Below, piece after piece: positions 1 through 11,097 of a stretch of DNA of 64,000 nucleotides; position 1 is the first letter of the stretch; every line of letters starts with the position of its first letter. The notes under the pieces are model-generated. The model was given only the letters and a program-made list of their open reading frames with translations, was not told where the DNA came from and made no database searches. Where the stretch lies: the NCBI GenBank assembly GCA_015680685.1, contig MNCI01023362.1, forward strand, positions 436,750-500,749, written 5' to 3'. This DNA comes from Gnetum montanum. Taxonomy: Eukaryota > Streptophyta > Gnetopsida > Gnetales > Gnetaceae. Position numbers and translations under genes: made by a program.

Positions 1-292
1 GAAGAAAAAGATTGCTTGATACCAAGATTATCGCAAAAAGATTTGGTTTTTGTACTAATAAATTGTGGCCTGTTGTTAGTCACAATAGTCATAGGAAGCC
101 CAAATCTGGTCACTATATTGTCTAAGATGAAATGGAAAACCTATTGAGATGTAATCTTTCATAGGGGGATAGCCTCAACCCACTTCGTGAAATACTCAGT
201 GGCGATGATAATGAAGCTATGTCCTATGGAAGATTTAGGCATGATGGGACCTATGATATCTAGTCCCCATCATTGGAATGGCCAAGTAATCT
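1..292 (-). pseudogene. Integrase catalytic core, element A (cut by window edge)
   Basis: Translation on the minus strand gives the integrase core beginning WGLDIIGP (first catalytic Asp) and running to DNLGIKQSF at the window edge. The second catalytic block reads VTNNRPQF where intact relatives read VTDNGPQF, so the catalytic Asp has become Asn and the Gly after it Arg, both G-to-A changes on the coding strand. A TGA stop separates this segment from the upstream finger segment; the homologous codon in D is CGA. The catalytic Glu lies beyond the window. This is a dead DDE strand-transferase remnant. Confidence 0.85.
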
Positions 293-1241
293 GTGTAGTG
301 TGTAACTCGGTTGGTGACACGTGTATTAAGTTTACGTAATGCTGGCACATGTCACATGTATTGACCTTGGTAAGATAGTCATTTTCCATATATGGCCAAT
401 AATACCCTAGGTGTCTGATTTTAGCGGCCATGGCTCGCAGGGCTACGTGTCCTCTACACAGCCCTTCATGGACTTCACTAACTATTCGTTGTGCTTGATC
501 ATTGTTAATGTAGGTTAGAAATACCCCATCGAAAGAGCATCTACAAAGAGTACTGTCTCCGATGATGATGTATTGCCTAACACGCTTGCGCACTGCATCT
601 TTTTGTGCATGTGTTAGCTCGTACAGTGGTTCACCATGTAGAAGGTAGGTCTTAATGTTGTTGTACCATTCTAGCGTTCCTCCTATTTTTAATGAAGATA
701 TTTGCAATGCTTGAATGATAGGGTCTGTACATTCCATCATTAAAGCAGGCCAAGTGACAAACAAGTGTGGTGACATGTTTAATGCTAGTGTGGCCAGTGC
801 ATCGGCTATGACGTTTTCATTACACGGCACGTGTTGGGCATCGGTTGTCGCAAATTGTTTCAGGAGATCTTTAGCCATATCGTAGTAGGGATGTAGATGC
901 ATAGCTTTGCAGGTGTAGACCCCTGTGATTTGATTGATGATGAGCATCGAATCACCTCGAATTACCAGGTGTTGAATGTTGAGTTCCCTGGCTATCAACA
1001 ATCCTCTGAGGAGCCCCTCATACTCTGCCACGTTGTTCGTACAAGGGAAGGCTAGGTGGTAAGCCAGTGGACATACATCCTCAGGGGAGAGTGTAATGAC
1101 AGCGACGACACTACCGGTTCTGGTAGTTGAAGCTCCGTCGAAGTATAACGTTGCTTCGAGGCCTGTTGATACAGGGCTTAAACTATGTACATGCTCATCC
1201 GAAAATTCTAGCTCTATCGTAGCTTGATCATTAATAGGCAA
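270..1241 (-). pseudogene. Tat-type second RNase H plus integrase zinc finger, element A
   Basis: A 323-residue open stretch of pol. The N-terminal half is the second, archaeal-like RNase H of Tat elements: LYFDGAS carries the first acidic residue, NNVAEYEGLLRGL the helix Glu, and RGDSMLIINQ the next Asp. The C-terminal part holds the integrase HHCC finger (HEGLCRGH followed about 30 residues later by CDMC) and ends at FQ just before the WGLD core, where a TGA interrupts. The start codon is only the first Met in the fragment; in the living element this is internal to a polyprotein. All visible key residues of both subdomains are present. Confidence 0.85.
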
Positions 1242-1660
1242 TGTTGCTAGCTAGTCAGATATAGCTTGACCTTTGGTGGACGATTGGCCAACATAATGTA
1301 AATTGAATTCGGTTGTGATAGCTTTCCAGCAAGCTATCCTACTACTCTCATACAAGCTGTTTGAGATAACTTGCAGAACATTGTTTTTGCAAATTATATT
1401 GACCTAGCTACGAAAAAGAGAGTGTCTACATTTCTTGAGTGCGAAAACCAATGCCAAACAGTTACGCTCCACTTCATTGTACCTTTTCTTGTACATAAAT
1501 AGAGCATGACTCAGATAATAGATAGGGGATTCTAACATGTCATTCCTTTTTGGAAAAGTAACATAGCTATAGACACATCTAAGTTTGCTAGGTAAATATA
1601 AAAAGACTAGTTCCTTTGTGGTGGGAAAATCATTGGTAAGTGTTGCAGTTCCTCCTTCAA
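1242..1660 (-). pseudogene. First RNase H domain, element A
   Basis: Minus-strand reading continues from the RT thumb into the conventional Ty3 RNase H (segments equivalent to YLASSD, IYYLSHAL and YNEVERN of relatives), then a connector ending ARWKAIT before the second RNase H. Several frameshifts and stops break the frame; no long ORF survives. Assigned by alignment by eye to elements C and D, which have the same segment at 32430-32700 and 53230-53560. Confidence 0.7.
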
Positions 1661-2968
1661 GTTGTCAAATGCACACTGGCAGTCATTGATCCATTCAAAA
1701 TTAACACCCTTCTTAAGGAGATGTTGCATAGGATGTAATTTATCTATTAACTTCGAAATGAACTACCTGATAAATTATAGCCTACCCTGCAACCCACGTA
1801 GTTCCTTGAGGTTTGTAGGTGGCGTTAAATCAACGATGGCTTTGATCTTGTTGGGGTCAACTTGGATGCCAGTCTCTGATACCACAAACCCCAACATGTG
1901 TCTAGTTTTGACTCCGAATACACATTTCTTTGGGTTGAGCCATAAGTCATGCTTAAGACATCGTTTAAGGACTAACTCTAGATTGTCCGAATGATCTTCC
2001 GACTTTACAGACTTGACAACTATGTCATCCATGTAGTCATTCTATCTCCCTAAGAGGTAATCGCTAAAGATGTATGTCATGGCTTGTTGATACATTGCTT
2101 TGGCATTTTTTAGCCTGAAGTGCATCATAGTGTAACAGAAAGTCCCCCAAGGTGTCATAAATGTTGTGGTCAATTGATGTTCTGGATTAATAGAAATTTG
2201 ATTATAGCCTAAGAAACCATCCATAAAGGATAGAAGCGCATGACCAGCTATTGTATCGATCAGTTGGTCGATACTTGGTAATGGAAAATTGTCCTTAATC
2301 GTGGCTTTGTTCAGATCTCAGAAGTCTATGTAGATGTGTATGCCTCCAATTTTCTTAGAGACAACTACAATGTTGGACACCCANCGTATGCCTCCAATTT
2401 TCTTAGAGACAACTACAATGTTGGACACCCAGTCTGAGTAATCAACTACGCGAATGAAACTAGCCTGATACAGCTTGGTGATTTCATTATTCACTACTAG
2501 CGCGATTTTTGGCTTAATCTTTTGTGCCTTCTGTCTAATTGCTTTGATGCGTGGGTCTAAAATTATGCTATGCTGTATTAATCTCGGGTCTAATCCCAGC
2601 ATGTCTTCGTATGACCATGCAAATACAATAACATTATTATGGAGCACTTGCGTTATGTCACTCTGTGTCCATTGGTCCAGGAGGGAACTCACCCTAAGAG
2701 TTTTATTTTTGCCTTTGTGCATAACCACAGGGATCTCATTGAGAGGGTCCTCGATCACATCACCAGCTTCCAAGTCTAGAGTTCGGACCAGATGTTTTGG
2801 CCAGTCTGGGGATATTTTCGATGTTGCTATGGTTGCATCACAAAGGGAAATGTTTGTTCCTATTAGCGTGTGATTGAGCTGTCTAATGATCTCCCCATAT
2901 GGGCCTGTTAAGGCTAAGGGTGTGGATAAAGCTGTGTCCATTTGTGAATTGCCCTGCAAAACTGCCAA
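1661..2968 (-). pseudogene. Reverse transcriptase, element A
   Basis: The pol segment seems to start at ATG 2968 (MAVLQGNSQ), close to the conserved MxxxLxxPLxLTGPxG start seen in C and D. RT motifs follow: WVSNIVVVSKK, GYNQI, TPWGTFCYTMM and the catalytic YMDD at about 2030-2040 (YMDDIVVKS), then LNPKKC and LGFVVSETGI. A TAG (Leu codon in D) lies just before the YMDD block. The frame is further spoiled at 2384 by a single N with a 46-bp duplication around it, which looks like an assembly artefact. RNA-directed DNA polymerase remnant, not functional as read. Confidence 0.9.
2336..2431. repeat. 46-bp direct duplication around a single N (assembly join)
   Basis: The stretch from about 2337 to 2383 (starting GTATGCCTCC) is repeated at 2385-2431, separated only by the N at 2384. 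The duplication falls in the RT fingers and makes the protein repeat WVSNIVVVSKK. Elements C and D have a single copy. A perfect repeat abutting a lone N is the signature of two contig ends joined without merging their overlap. Confidence 0.8.
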
Positions 2969-3057
2969 AAACTGAAGTTGTTACATTGTTTTTCTGCTGA
3001 TCTATTGAACGATAATAGTTTTTTTTCTTTGTGTCAGAGTTGCGTATTAGAGAAGCT
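2969..3057. other. Remnant of the antisense-gene edge, element A
   Basis: Read on the plus strand, 2943-2985 matches the D sequence just upstream of its aORF exon 2 (the D copy read on minus, 51909-51970). It then reaches a pyrimidine tract ending TGTGTCAG at about 3030-3040, resembling a splice acceptor, before the hairpin repeats begin. I read this as a scar left where the antisense gene was deleted from A. Confidence 0.4.
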
Positions 3058-3575
3058 TCCAGTTTAAGGTCTTAGTGGACTGTTACAAACATATACAGTT
3101 TGTGAGAAAATGGCAATCCAAGCTTCCTAAATGCTAGCATGTGACTTCTGTAAAGTAAGATAAAAAATGTAACGTGGCACGTCTAGTATGTCGGAATAAT
3201 TGGATTTGAAATTTTGTATAGATCATAGTTAATGCAGCCAGATTATGAGGTGATAAGCTATGCATTAGTTTAGGGTCATTTCAGACCGCTAAATAATTCA
3301 AATGTAAAGCGTAAATGAAATTGTTAGTTTACAGCCATTTCGGGCCATTGATTAGTTCAAGCGTAAACTGTGATTGAAATAGGTAGTTTAAGGCCATTGC
3401 GGGCCGTGGGTAGTTTAAGGTCATTTCAGGCCATTGCCAGTTTTAGGCCATTTCGGGCCTTTGCTATATGCGTGAAAGAATAAAATAAATAACACTAATT
3501 CACTAGTTTTAAGCCATGGCAGGCTGCGATTAGTTTTAGGCCATTTCAGGCCTTTGATTAGTTTTAGATAAAGGT
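3058..3575. repeat. Hairpin repeat array between RT and PR, element A
   Basis: About eight degenerate units of the form TAGTTTA + stem + 6-nt loop + stem. Stems seen include GGTC/GACC (3274-3287), GGCC/GGCC (about 3382-3395) and AGCC/GGCT (about 3512-3525). Loops are ATTTCG, ATTTCA or TTAGTG. The same unit type borders the antisense gene in the other elements. Confidence 0.8.
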
Positions 3576-3689
3576 AAAGATAAGCATGAGTGTGATGAGT
3601 GTTTGTAAAGCCAAAATAGGATAGTTGATGGAAAAGTGCACGTAAACTGCATGGTAGTTAGATAACGTGGTTTATCTGCTAACTCTGTA

Positions 3690-4620
3690 ATTGTTTCCTG
3701 ATTGCTTTTATTTTTGGTGACGCGTAAAGAGACGAAAATTTATGACCCTGTTCCTTCATGCCATAATCTATCTCTTGGAATGGTAGTTCAGCCCAAATTA
3801 AGCTATCATCAGCCATTGTCTTGGCCTATTCAAGTGTTTGGATAGGGGATTTGTCTTCGGAAATTTTGATTTCTGAACCTTGTTCTATTTCTATGTTATT
3901 GACAGCCTGCGGGTTTATTTCATCACCATGGATGACCACTTCTCCTCTTGCGTAGGGCAGATGGATCTCCTAATGGATAGGTGATGAAACTGCCCTTAGT
4001 TGAGCTAATCAAGACCTCCCCAGGATCAAGCAAAGCCAGACATCTCTTCGACAACAATAAACGTTGCATTTGTGGGGAACTGATCCCCTGCCACAAAGTT
4101 GATGTGCACTGTCCCTTTGACTTGCCCTCATGCCCCGTTGAAAAACTTTAGATACAAGATTATGGTAGGACTGATTTGATCGATTAGGCCTAGTTTATCC
4201 AATATGGGATATGGGATGACATTAGCGACCACCCCGTCATCTACATGTACTCTCCGGATTCAGTGTTGGTCAACTTGGATGGTGATGAACATGGGCGCCG
4301 TTGTCACCTGACCCTTTTCAGGGTCATTCTTAATGGATTCATTGTGAAAGGTCAACAAGGGAGGCCCAGGTTTTTCAAAAGTGAGGGGAAGCATGATGGA
4401 TGAATTGCTTCTTCATCTACTGGCAGGTTCTTGTCCATGGGTATGGACATTAGCATACGAACCATAGCCTCACGATGTTTCTGTGATGTCATGAGTAAGT
4501 CATAAAGGCTCAATGTTGTATTTTTTGTTTTAAAGCTTGTTTGACTTGCGTAAAGGCATCGAAGACATCCCATCCACAATCTGGCTGCTTGTCACCCTTT
4601 TCCTCTTCCATTCACCCTAA
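3690..4620 (-). pseudogene. Aspartic protease region, element A
   Basis: Minus-strand segments in order: LSLYDLLMTS near the N-terminus, VHVDDGVVANVIP around 4220-4250, VKGTVHINFVAGDQFP, FIVVEEM, and a C-terminal tail DSLIWAELPFQE. The arrangement fits a retropepsin: a DxG-type active site (here DDG), a flap-like GDQFP segment and a hydrophobic strand. Frames are broken by stops and small indels. It would cleave the Gag-Pol precursor. C, D and E carry the same region, D without the active-site half. Confidence 0.75.
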
Positions 4621-7163
4621 GAGATGAATTTCTTGGGGAGAAGTGACATTTGGTCGAGGGCTGTGTTTCTTTTGACTAGGAGGAGATGGTTGAGTTCATG
4701 TAACTTCATCATTTTTAGCAAGTGGGGCCAAGGGTATAGAAGCAAGGGGTTTAGGTTTGGGAAACCCTAGCATAAGACGGTTCTTGGCTGTATCATTTGT
4801 CATACCTCCTTCTCCTTTTCTATTAAGTTGAGATTGGGAGGTTGACTTGGAGATTTGCCCTTGCATAGGAGGGGTGGTTGATGGTTTTGGCACCCTGATG
4901 ACAAAGGGTGCCTTAGGCGTAGGTGCGGGCTGGGCCGCAGCTTTACCGACAGTAGGCTATCGAGCAGTGGTCTAAGAAGGGGCTCAGAGGATAAAAGGTT
5001 TCCTTGGATTACCACTCATCGATGCCGATGGACCCACCGTTTGGGGTGGATGAGGGTTCATTCACAACACAAAGGGCTACTTTGGCTGTGCTTCACTATC
5101 GCCCTCTGCACCGACCACGTTGATAGTATACCCTACATCATTTGCATTTAATGGGTCTCGGTACACATGCATGGCTTGGTTCTCTGGGCATGCTGGACTA
5201 CTACTGTCTAAGATTAGGTCACCTTGATCAATCTTACATTGAAGGTCATCTTTCAATGCCCAACAGTAATCCGTGTCATGGCCACACAATTGATGGTAGT
5301 CGCAAAACCGGTCTAGCCTAAAGTTCTTGGGAACTGGCGGTTCATTAGGTTGGGCCAAGGAGGGGTTCTTGAGTAACTCGCAATGGTGCTTGTGATGTTT
5401 AAAAGTCTCCTTGGACACCGCCTTGTGTTGGATATGGCTGATTTTCAATAATTGCTTCAGAAGTTCTGAAGGCTTCACAGGTAGGGTCATGTAATTTAAA
5501 TGGTCCTTATGCTCAAATTTAGGCCTCAGCTGTGGAGGTGCTTCAGGGTTGGAAGGAGCTTATTGATTGGTGCCATTTGAGCTAGTTGTTAGCTTGGCAG
5601 GCTCCATAGTTTTTTTCTTGTTGTTGTTGTTTTTCTTCTTGGCCCCCTCGGCAACTGCCGCTACTGTCGTTGTTGCAGCTTTGCCTTTATCCTTGCCCTT
5701 TCTGTGGGCATTTTTGTAGATCACATACGTTGGATGTTTGCTAGNTCACCTTGAATGAAATCTGTGAACCCATCGCGGAGGCCCATCTATTGGCAATCTT
5801 CAAGGGGNAACTCAAGCGGGTCTTGCTTGACTCCCATGAGCTGGTCCATCATGACTTCGGGCCTCAGGTTGTACTTGAAATGGGTTACAAACTAAGTTAA
5901 CAGCTCCTCCAAAGTTAAGATGGAAGCACGTGGGAGTGCTCGATACCAGTCTAGAGATTTACCTATTAAGGACATAGCAAAGACACGGATGATAGTATGT
6001 GGCCATTGTGGCAATAGCAATGACTCTGACCTGAAAGTAACTAAGTAGGCATTGGGATCACCTTTCCCATTGTATTTCATAAAATGGAGGAGTGGCATCC
6101 CAGGAGTTAACAATAGAACCGACATTACTGGATTAATAGGATTGTCATGGTAAAAATCCATGACTTGTACTATGTCAAAACTAGCAGCCTTGAGGTGTTT
6201 GACTATTTTCATAAGGGTCTGAATAAGCTGGAAGGCTTGATCTAGACCTGTGGTTGGAGGGGTCGTTTGTGGAATGGCAGGAGGAGCCACGCTGGGTGGC
6301 GGAATAGGGATGGTTGCCATTGGCTGTACCATTGGATAAGCTATTTGTGTGACTGGGGGCATAAATGATGATCTTGTAACAGGGTTTAGCACCCGTGGGA
6401 CATAGCTTTGATGAAGGGCAAGATGTGACATCTACGTAGGATGTGCAACAAGAGGCATGTTTGGAACCCACCATGCTATAGTGGTAGGCCCCATCGTGTG
6501 AGTCGGGATGAACGTAGGTGTTGTAGGTAATTGCGATGTAGGTATTGCATGTACATGTGGTGACGTAGGCGTAGGTGCATGATGAGATGGATTAGGTAAT
6601 TGCACTTGTTGAGGAATGATTTGTGATGGACCGTCACCCAAGAAGATAGTCAGAGAGAGAAAATGTAGGTGTGGTGAGTGTGGGACTCGATTGGTATTAA
6701 ATAATGTCAAGGGTGTGGTAACCATGAACAATGGATTTACGCGGGATGTCATGGAGGGAGGGGCCATGGAGAAATCAGCATGACTACCTTCTTCAGAGTG
6801 GGAGTCTAGATCGTCTTGCCCGTCATGAAGCATTTCACTGTGGAACAACTCCTCTAGTTGTTCTGGTGATGTCTTAGCCATCAGCATTTGATCTAGGATC
6901 CACTTTTGTTGATCTGTCAGGGGTACAGTGGTGTTATGTGAAGGAATAAATTCCTTCCTGTTGCAGTACATGAACTCGTATTCTCATTTTTCTTTGAATT
7001 CTTGCAGATACATGGGTAGGTTTGCTGCTAGTTTAGCATAGAGGAAATTGTAGTGTTCCTAGCGCTGAGCATGTTCCTTAGGCTCTTTGTTTTGAAGCTT
7101 GAGGGAGTAGTGTGGTCACACCGAACTAGTTGGCGGCTTGACCATAGGAGGTGTAACTTACAT
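4621..7163 (-). pseudogene. gag, element A
   Basis: Start codon at 7163-7161 is inferred from D, where the same ATG (46474) opens gag; in A codon 2 is now TAA (CAA in D). Order: a conserved N-terminal block (HYNFLYAKLAANLP, FIPSHNTTVPL), an acidic stretch, a Pro/Thr-rich spacer, the retrotransposon Gag core (YNGKGDPNAYLVTFRSESLL, LDWYRALP), a Lys/Asn-rich linker, and a zinc-knuckle-like CDYHQLCGHDTDYCWALK (C-x2-H-x4-H-x4-C), then a Pro/Ser-rich C-terminus. Structural capsid/nucleocapsid protein. Isolated Ns at 5745 and 5808 and several stops break the frame. Confidence 0.85.
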
Positions 7164-7473
7164 GGTCCAAGGGTTCTCTAGGTTGGCAGTGTCAATAGCT
7201 GTGGTTGATATAATCATTTTCTATGCAGTTCGAGAGTAATGACGACAAGGATAAAGATCGCAAGGGCAAAGGAAAACTAAGATAATAATTGGGGCTTTCT
7301 ATCTTGTAGGATTCTGAAGGAATTGTTGAAGCGACCGATCTGCACCACACAATCTCGTAAACGACCATGGAGGTATTACATTTACGTCGACCAAAAATGG
7401 GTGCAGACAACTTACAAGACTACCCGTAAAGTGCGGATCGAATATGAAGGCCCTTCTTCTAGCGCCAGAAAAC
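7164..7473 (-). other. Leader and primer binding site, element A
   Basis: Non-coding leader between 5' LTR and gag. The candidate PBS begins six bases inside the LTR (7467 down to 7449) and reads TGGCGCTAGAAGAAGGGCC; the equivalent sites in C, D and E start TGGCAC, TGGCAC and TGGAAC. The complementary tRNA is not one I can name. Confidence 0.6.
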
Positions 7474-9002
7474 TGTAATGATGGAAAACGTCGGTCGCTG
7501 GAAATATTGAATGAAAGTCCATGTACATAGTTCCAACCCTGGATCCATGTGAGGGCTGTGTTGGAGAAAACGAATCCAAGGTGCCCTGAATGATCTTGCC
7601 GATCAAACAGGGACTTACTTAATCAGTAAAATTTTTATGATAATCAGATGGCAGAGTGACAATTTTTTTGTGGAGACATAATATCATTAATCTCGAAGGT
7701 AATTGAAAACGATGTAAATAAATTTGAAGCGATTGCAAGATGCGTATAGGTAAGACACTAGAGATCAGATTTATAAAGAGTGCAACCCCAAGATCTAGGA
7801 TTTAACTTATGAACAAAATACGTTGAGTACAATGATTACAGGCAAGCTTCGATTTACACGAAGCATATGGCAACAGTAAGAAAGCTATTTAAAGATGAAA
7901 TAAGAAAAGGTCGATCTACCTTGTTCTAGCCAATCTGGGTGCAAGGAAGCTAGACCCGAAGCAGAATATTCATTAACCGACTATTTCTGATCAAAGGTTC
8001 TTGTCAATCACCTTCGAGGTTCTTACGATCGCTGATCCTATTTTGGTCCTTTGCCAATCTTGAAAGAAAATTTTTGCCAATGATTGCCAATGGAAGAAAA
8101 TCCCTTAGAAAATTTTTCAATCTAAATTTTTTTTTTCCAACCCCTTGATCTTTTTCAACTAGATCATTTATAAGGTTAGGGTCAGGAGAAAAACATGGTT
8201 TAGATGACGCGTGTCCTGAACTTATAAGATGTCATTGACTTGATGTGTTTGTTTTTGAAGCTTGAGGTGCCACACTACCTTATGCTCTAAAGTGTAACGC
8301 ATCGTAAACCACTCTTGTTGGAGCTTTGGCGATAGGCTATTCTTTGATTACGCTGCGATACGCTAGAGAGTGTATCGTGATGTATGAACTACTGATGCTT
8401 GTATTATGTTATCTTTTTCATTGCTTGTATTATGCTGCGTCATGTTAGTTCATGCTACATAGCATAATTCAGCATAAAAATAACGAACCTACAAAAAATT
8501 GAAGTGTTGTCACCGCCCTTCCTTTGGTTTTGATCAATCCTTCCTAGGTTTATTATGCTACACTGCGTAATGTAGCGTAATAGGCCCCTTAACCAAAAAA
8601 ACTTACTAAAATGTGCAGCATGCTGTAGATTGTTGTTTAAGCCTTGAGATTTTGCTGGGTAGTCGGAATCTCAAATTTCTTCCATCTCTAATGTTGCGAT
8701 GGACTGCCTTTTGGAATTATGCTACGTTATGCAAAGTTACGCTTCATAGCGTAATTCAGCATGATATGCCAAAAGTTAAGATTTTTGAAACATAGAAAAC
8801 TTGCAAAGTTGAAGGCTTGCCGTCGTGTACCCATCGTCTTGTTCTGTCTTCTAAAGCTTATTTGTGCTATGCTATGCAATGTGGTAGGACAGACCTTTAA
8901 CTGAAAAAAGGAACTTGCTGTGCCATGCCTTGTCGCAACTCCTTGCTTGAATCACTAGATTTTGCTGAACCGTTGAGGCCTCGAAATTTTCACGATGTTT
9001 CA
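7474..9002 (-). repeat. 5' LTR of element A
   Basis: On the minus strand the LTR opens TGAAACATCG (9002) and closes ...CATTACA (7474), 1529 bp. It aligns along its length to the D LTRs (44632-46163 and 57017-58547). A TATA box (TATAAA on minus, 8172-8167) precedes the expected transcription start, and clusters of GCGTAAT/ATTACGC-type palindromes fill 8270-8900. Confidence 0.9.
8340..8585. repeat. Palindrome cluster in LTR A
   Basis: Several inverted repeats built from ATGCTACAT/ATTACGCTA words, the clearest at about 8551-8583: arms TATTATGCTACA and TGTAGCGTAATA with an 8-nt loop and one mismatch. Similar clusters occupy the same part of the D and C LTRs. Confidence 0.6.
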
Positions 9003-9167
9003 CTACCTAGTCCCTATAATGGGTGTTCACTCTTTTAAATTTTAGGACCTCATTTTTCTAGGTGGCTACCGTAATGGTTATTTTCTAGAAAAGTATCTAG
9101 ACTTCATCCATTAACATATTTCTATTTTTATCATCAATCTACTTAGATTCATGTTCATCTTGGTAAG
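9003..9167. other. Flank of element A, nothing recognised
   Basis: AT-rich sequence directly outside the A LTR. No open frame or repeat recognised. The five bases after the LTR (CTACC) would be one copy of the A target-site duplication, but the other copy is outside the window. Confidence 0.5.
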
Positions 9168-11097
9168 CTACTCTTGTGAATTTCTCACAAATTCAACCAT
9201 ATGATCTTTTTGCTCCTCGACATTGTGCAAGCGATGAATATCTTTGGTTATGATCAAGTTCTCCATGTAGACTTGCATCAAGTTTTTATCAAAGTGGGTA
9301 GCAAGAGCTTCATATAAGGATGCATCAAAGGCTATAATCTCTTTCGCATTCTTACCCTCTTTTAATCGATTTTGAAGTTGCAAGAAAGCTTTATCCTATA
9401 TGATAGCTTGGCTAAGAATGATGGGATTGGATAATTAGGGTCTTAGTTCTACAACCTCGATAGCCAATAGTCAATTCTTAGTAGTGGCCACCTCAAGTTG
9501 GATGTTCACAATGTTGAGCTTTTCCTTAGTTTCTAGTAGCTTCAAATACATTGAAATTATTTCTTTTAGAAGATTGAAGATCTGCAAAAGTGGTTGCCTA
9601 GTTTTCACCAGTTGATCTAATACTTCCTCATGTTGGCCTGTGCTAAGCCTTCTTCTTCTTGCTCTTACAGAATATTGACATCTTCGAGTACAAAAATGTC
9701 TAACATACTATTGCAAAAGAGTTGAGTTCTTCCATCACTTTATCAACCATCATCTCCACCACTATTTCCTACCCATAGTGCTACATCACTAGGATGGTAG
9801 CCCCCTTGCTCTCCTCCAGGCACATCAAGAATGTTACAACATTTTCATAAATTTTTAGAAACTCTTATTACCTAGGGAGGACATCATAACTTCTAGGATG
9901 CTTATATTTGATCTCATGGACCCCTACATTCTTTGGATTAAAAATAGTAGGGTGATCTCTTGTAGCTAGCTTATGGTTCTTGTGACTTTTTTGAGATGAC
10001 TCATTGCTAGCTAATAGACTAATGGTTCTCCACCACTTGCCTTACCTTGCTACTACTACAAAAACTACTCATAGATTCCTCATGCCCTTGATAGTTATGT
10101 GTGATTTTGGCATTGTCTCTTTGGTAGGTGGTGGTGGTGGCCATTCCTCTTCAAGCATCTTAGCTACTACTTTTTCTGTCATCATCTCTTACTAGGAAGT
10201 GATAGAAGCATGATGGAGGATGTCATTGGCATAATGGGTTGTGCCTCCAATTTTGTAAAGTTTCCTAATTAGGCATGGAAAATAAAGTGTCTAGCTCCCT
10301 CGATTGTACTCTTTGAATCACTTCTCAATCTCAAGGAAAATGAGTTGAGGGAGGTTGATCAGAAATTTTCTTCCTAGAGGGATGCATGCATAGGCAAAGA
10401 AAGTAGTGACCTTGCTAGGCCTCACCGTTGGATTCAAGTGGTAGGCTGCAATCTTGAAGTAAACTCTCTATACTCTATTTAGTACACCATGCTTCTTATG
10501 ATCTACCCCATAGCATTGTTGAACCCACTCCTTCTTTGCTTTTGTGTTTTTTCATGTGGAAATCTCTACCAATGTTGCCATAGTGTTAAGAAATTCAAGA
10601 ACCTCTGTATTGGCCTCAACCAAATAAGAGACATTGATGTTCTTGATTTTCACTATGGCATTTGACTATTAGTTATTTTAAAAAAAAATTTCCCCTATGT
10701 ACCACTACTCACTAGAAGTGAATATGGGCCATATGAGGAACCCTCGTAATTAAGTCTTGATCTCCTCTCATGCCAAGTCCAAGAAGGGACCAATGTTAAG
10801 TTCCTAAAGAACTAAATTTTAGACCTCCTTGAAATAGATTTGCTCAAGGTAGACCTTGGTCAATGTGACCTCTAGATTTGGCCTAGTCCTTGGTACCTCA
10901 TCGTTGTTGGATTAGACTATTTTTACTATGATATTCCAACTAATAGCTTCTAGTTTGGGCTCCTTCCAAAGAGGTCCCATTGCATGCATTTTAGCTTCTC
11001 TTTCTTGGGGCTATTGTGGCTGCTAATCCCTTTTCCCTTGTGGCCACTTCTCTTTTAGTTGGGATGGTCTTTCACCATGTGGTCTCTTTAGTGCCAT
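9168..11097 (-). pseudogene. Extra ORF of plant transposon-associated type (degenerate)
   Basis: Minus-strand frames chained from ATG 11097 (MALKRPHGERP) give a decayed protein of about 600 codons. The best block, about 10520-10230, reads EWVQQCYGVDHKKHGVLNR, then HLNPTVRPSKVTTFFAYACI with PLGRKFLINLPQLIF, then LYFPCLIRKLYKIGG. This resembles the Pfam 'putative plant transposon protein' pattern (vT..RA.l.YAi..G..iN.g.li ... LPFP.LIT.lC..aG), a family found in extra ORFs of Tat-like elements. A C-terminal helical part includes the only open stretch, 9383-9168. At least ten stops interrupt it. The basic N-terminus (MAxKR) recalls aORF. The family call comes from remembered motif shape, without a search. 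It may be unrelated to E. Confidence 0.45.

Larger units (their letters stand above)
1..9002 (-). mobile_element. Element A: partial Ty3/gypsy Tat-type LTR retrotransposon
   Basis: Read on the minus strand the order is 5' LTR, leader, gag, protease, hairpin-repeat spacer, RT, RNase H, second (Tat-type) RNase H, integrase; the window starts inside the integrase core. The two successive RNase H domains and the HEGxCxxH integrase finger are typical of the Tat/Ogre branch. Its 1529-bp LTR matches those of element D, so A and D are one family. Every coding segment has stops, and the second integrase catalytic Asp is lost, so this copy is dead. The 3' LTR and target-site duplication lie outside the window. 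It lacks the antisense gene found in C, D and E. Confidence 0.9.

Noticed and set aside
1662-1994. 110-residue plus-strand ORF, and its mirror at 52872-53204
   Set aside because: Antisense of the RT palm/thumb region; no independent support.
2475-2873. 132-residue plus-strand ORF, with a counterpart at 52041-52436 on minus
   Set aside because: Opposite-strand shadow of the conserved RT N-terminal region in A and D; conservation is explained by the RT frame.
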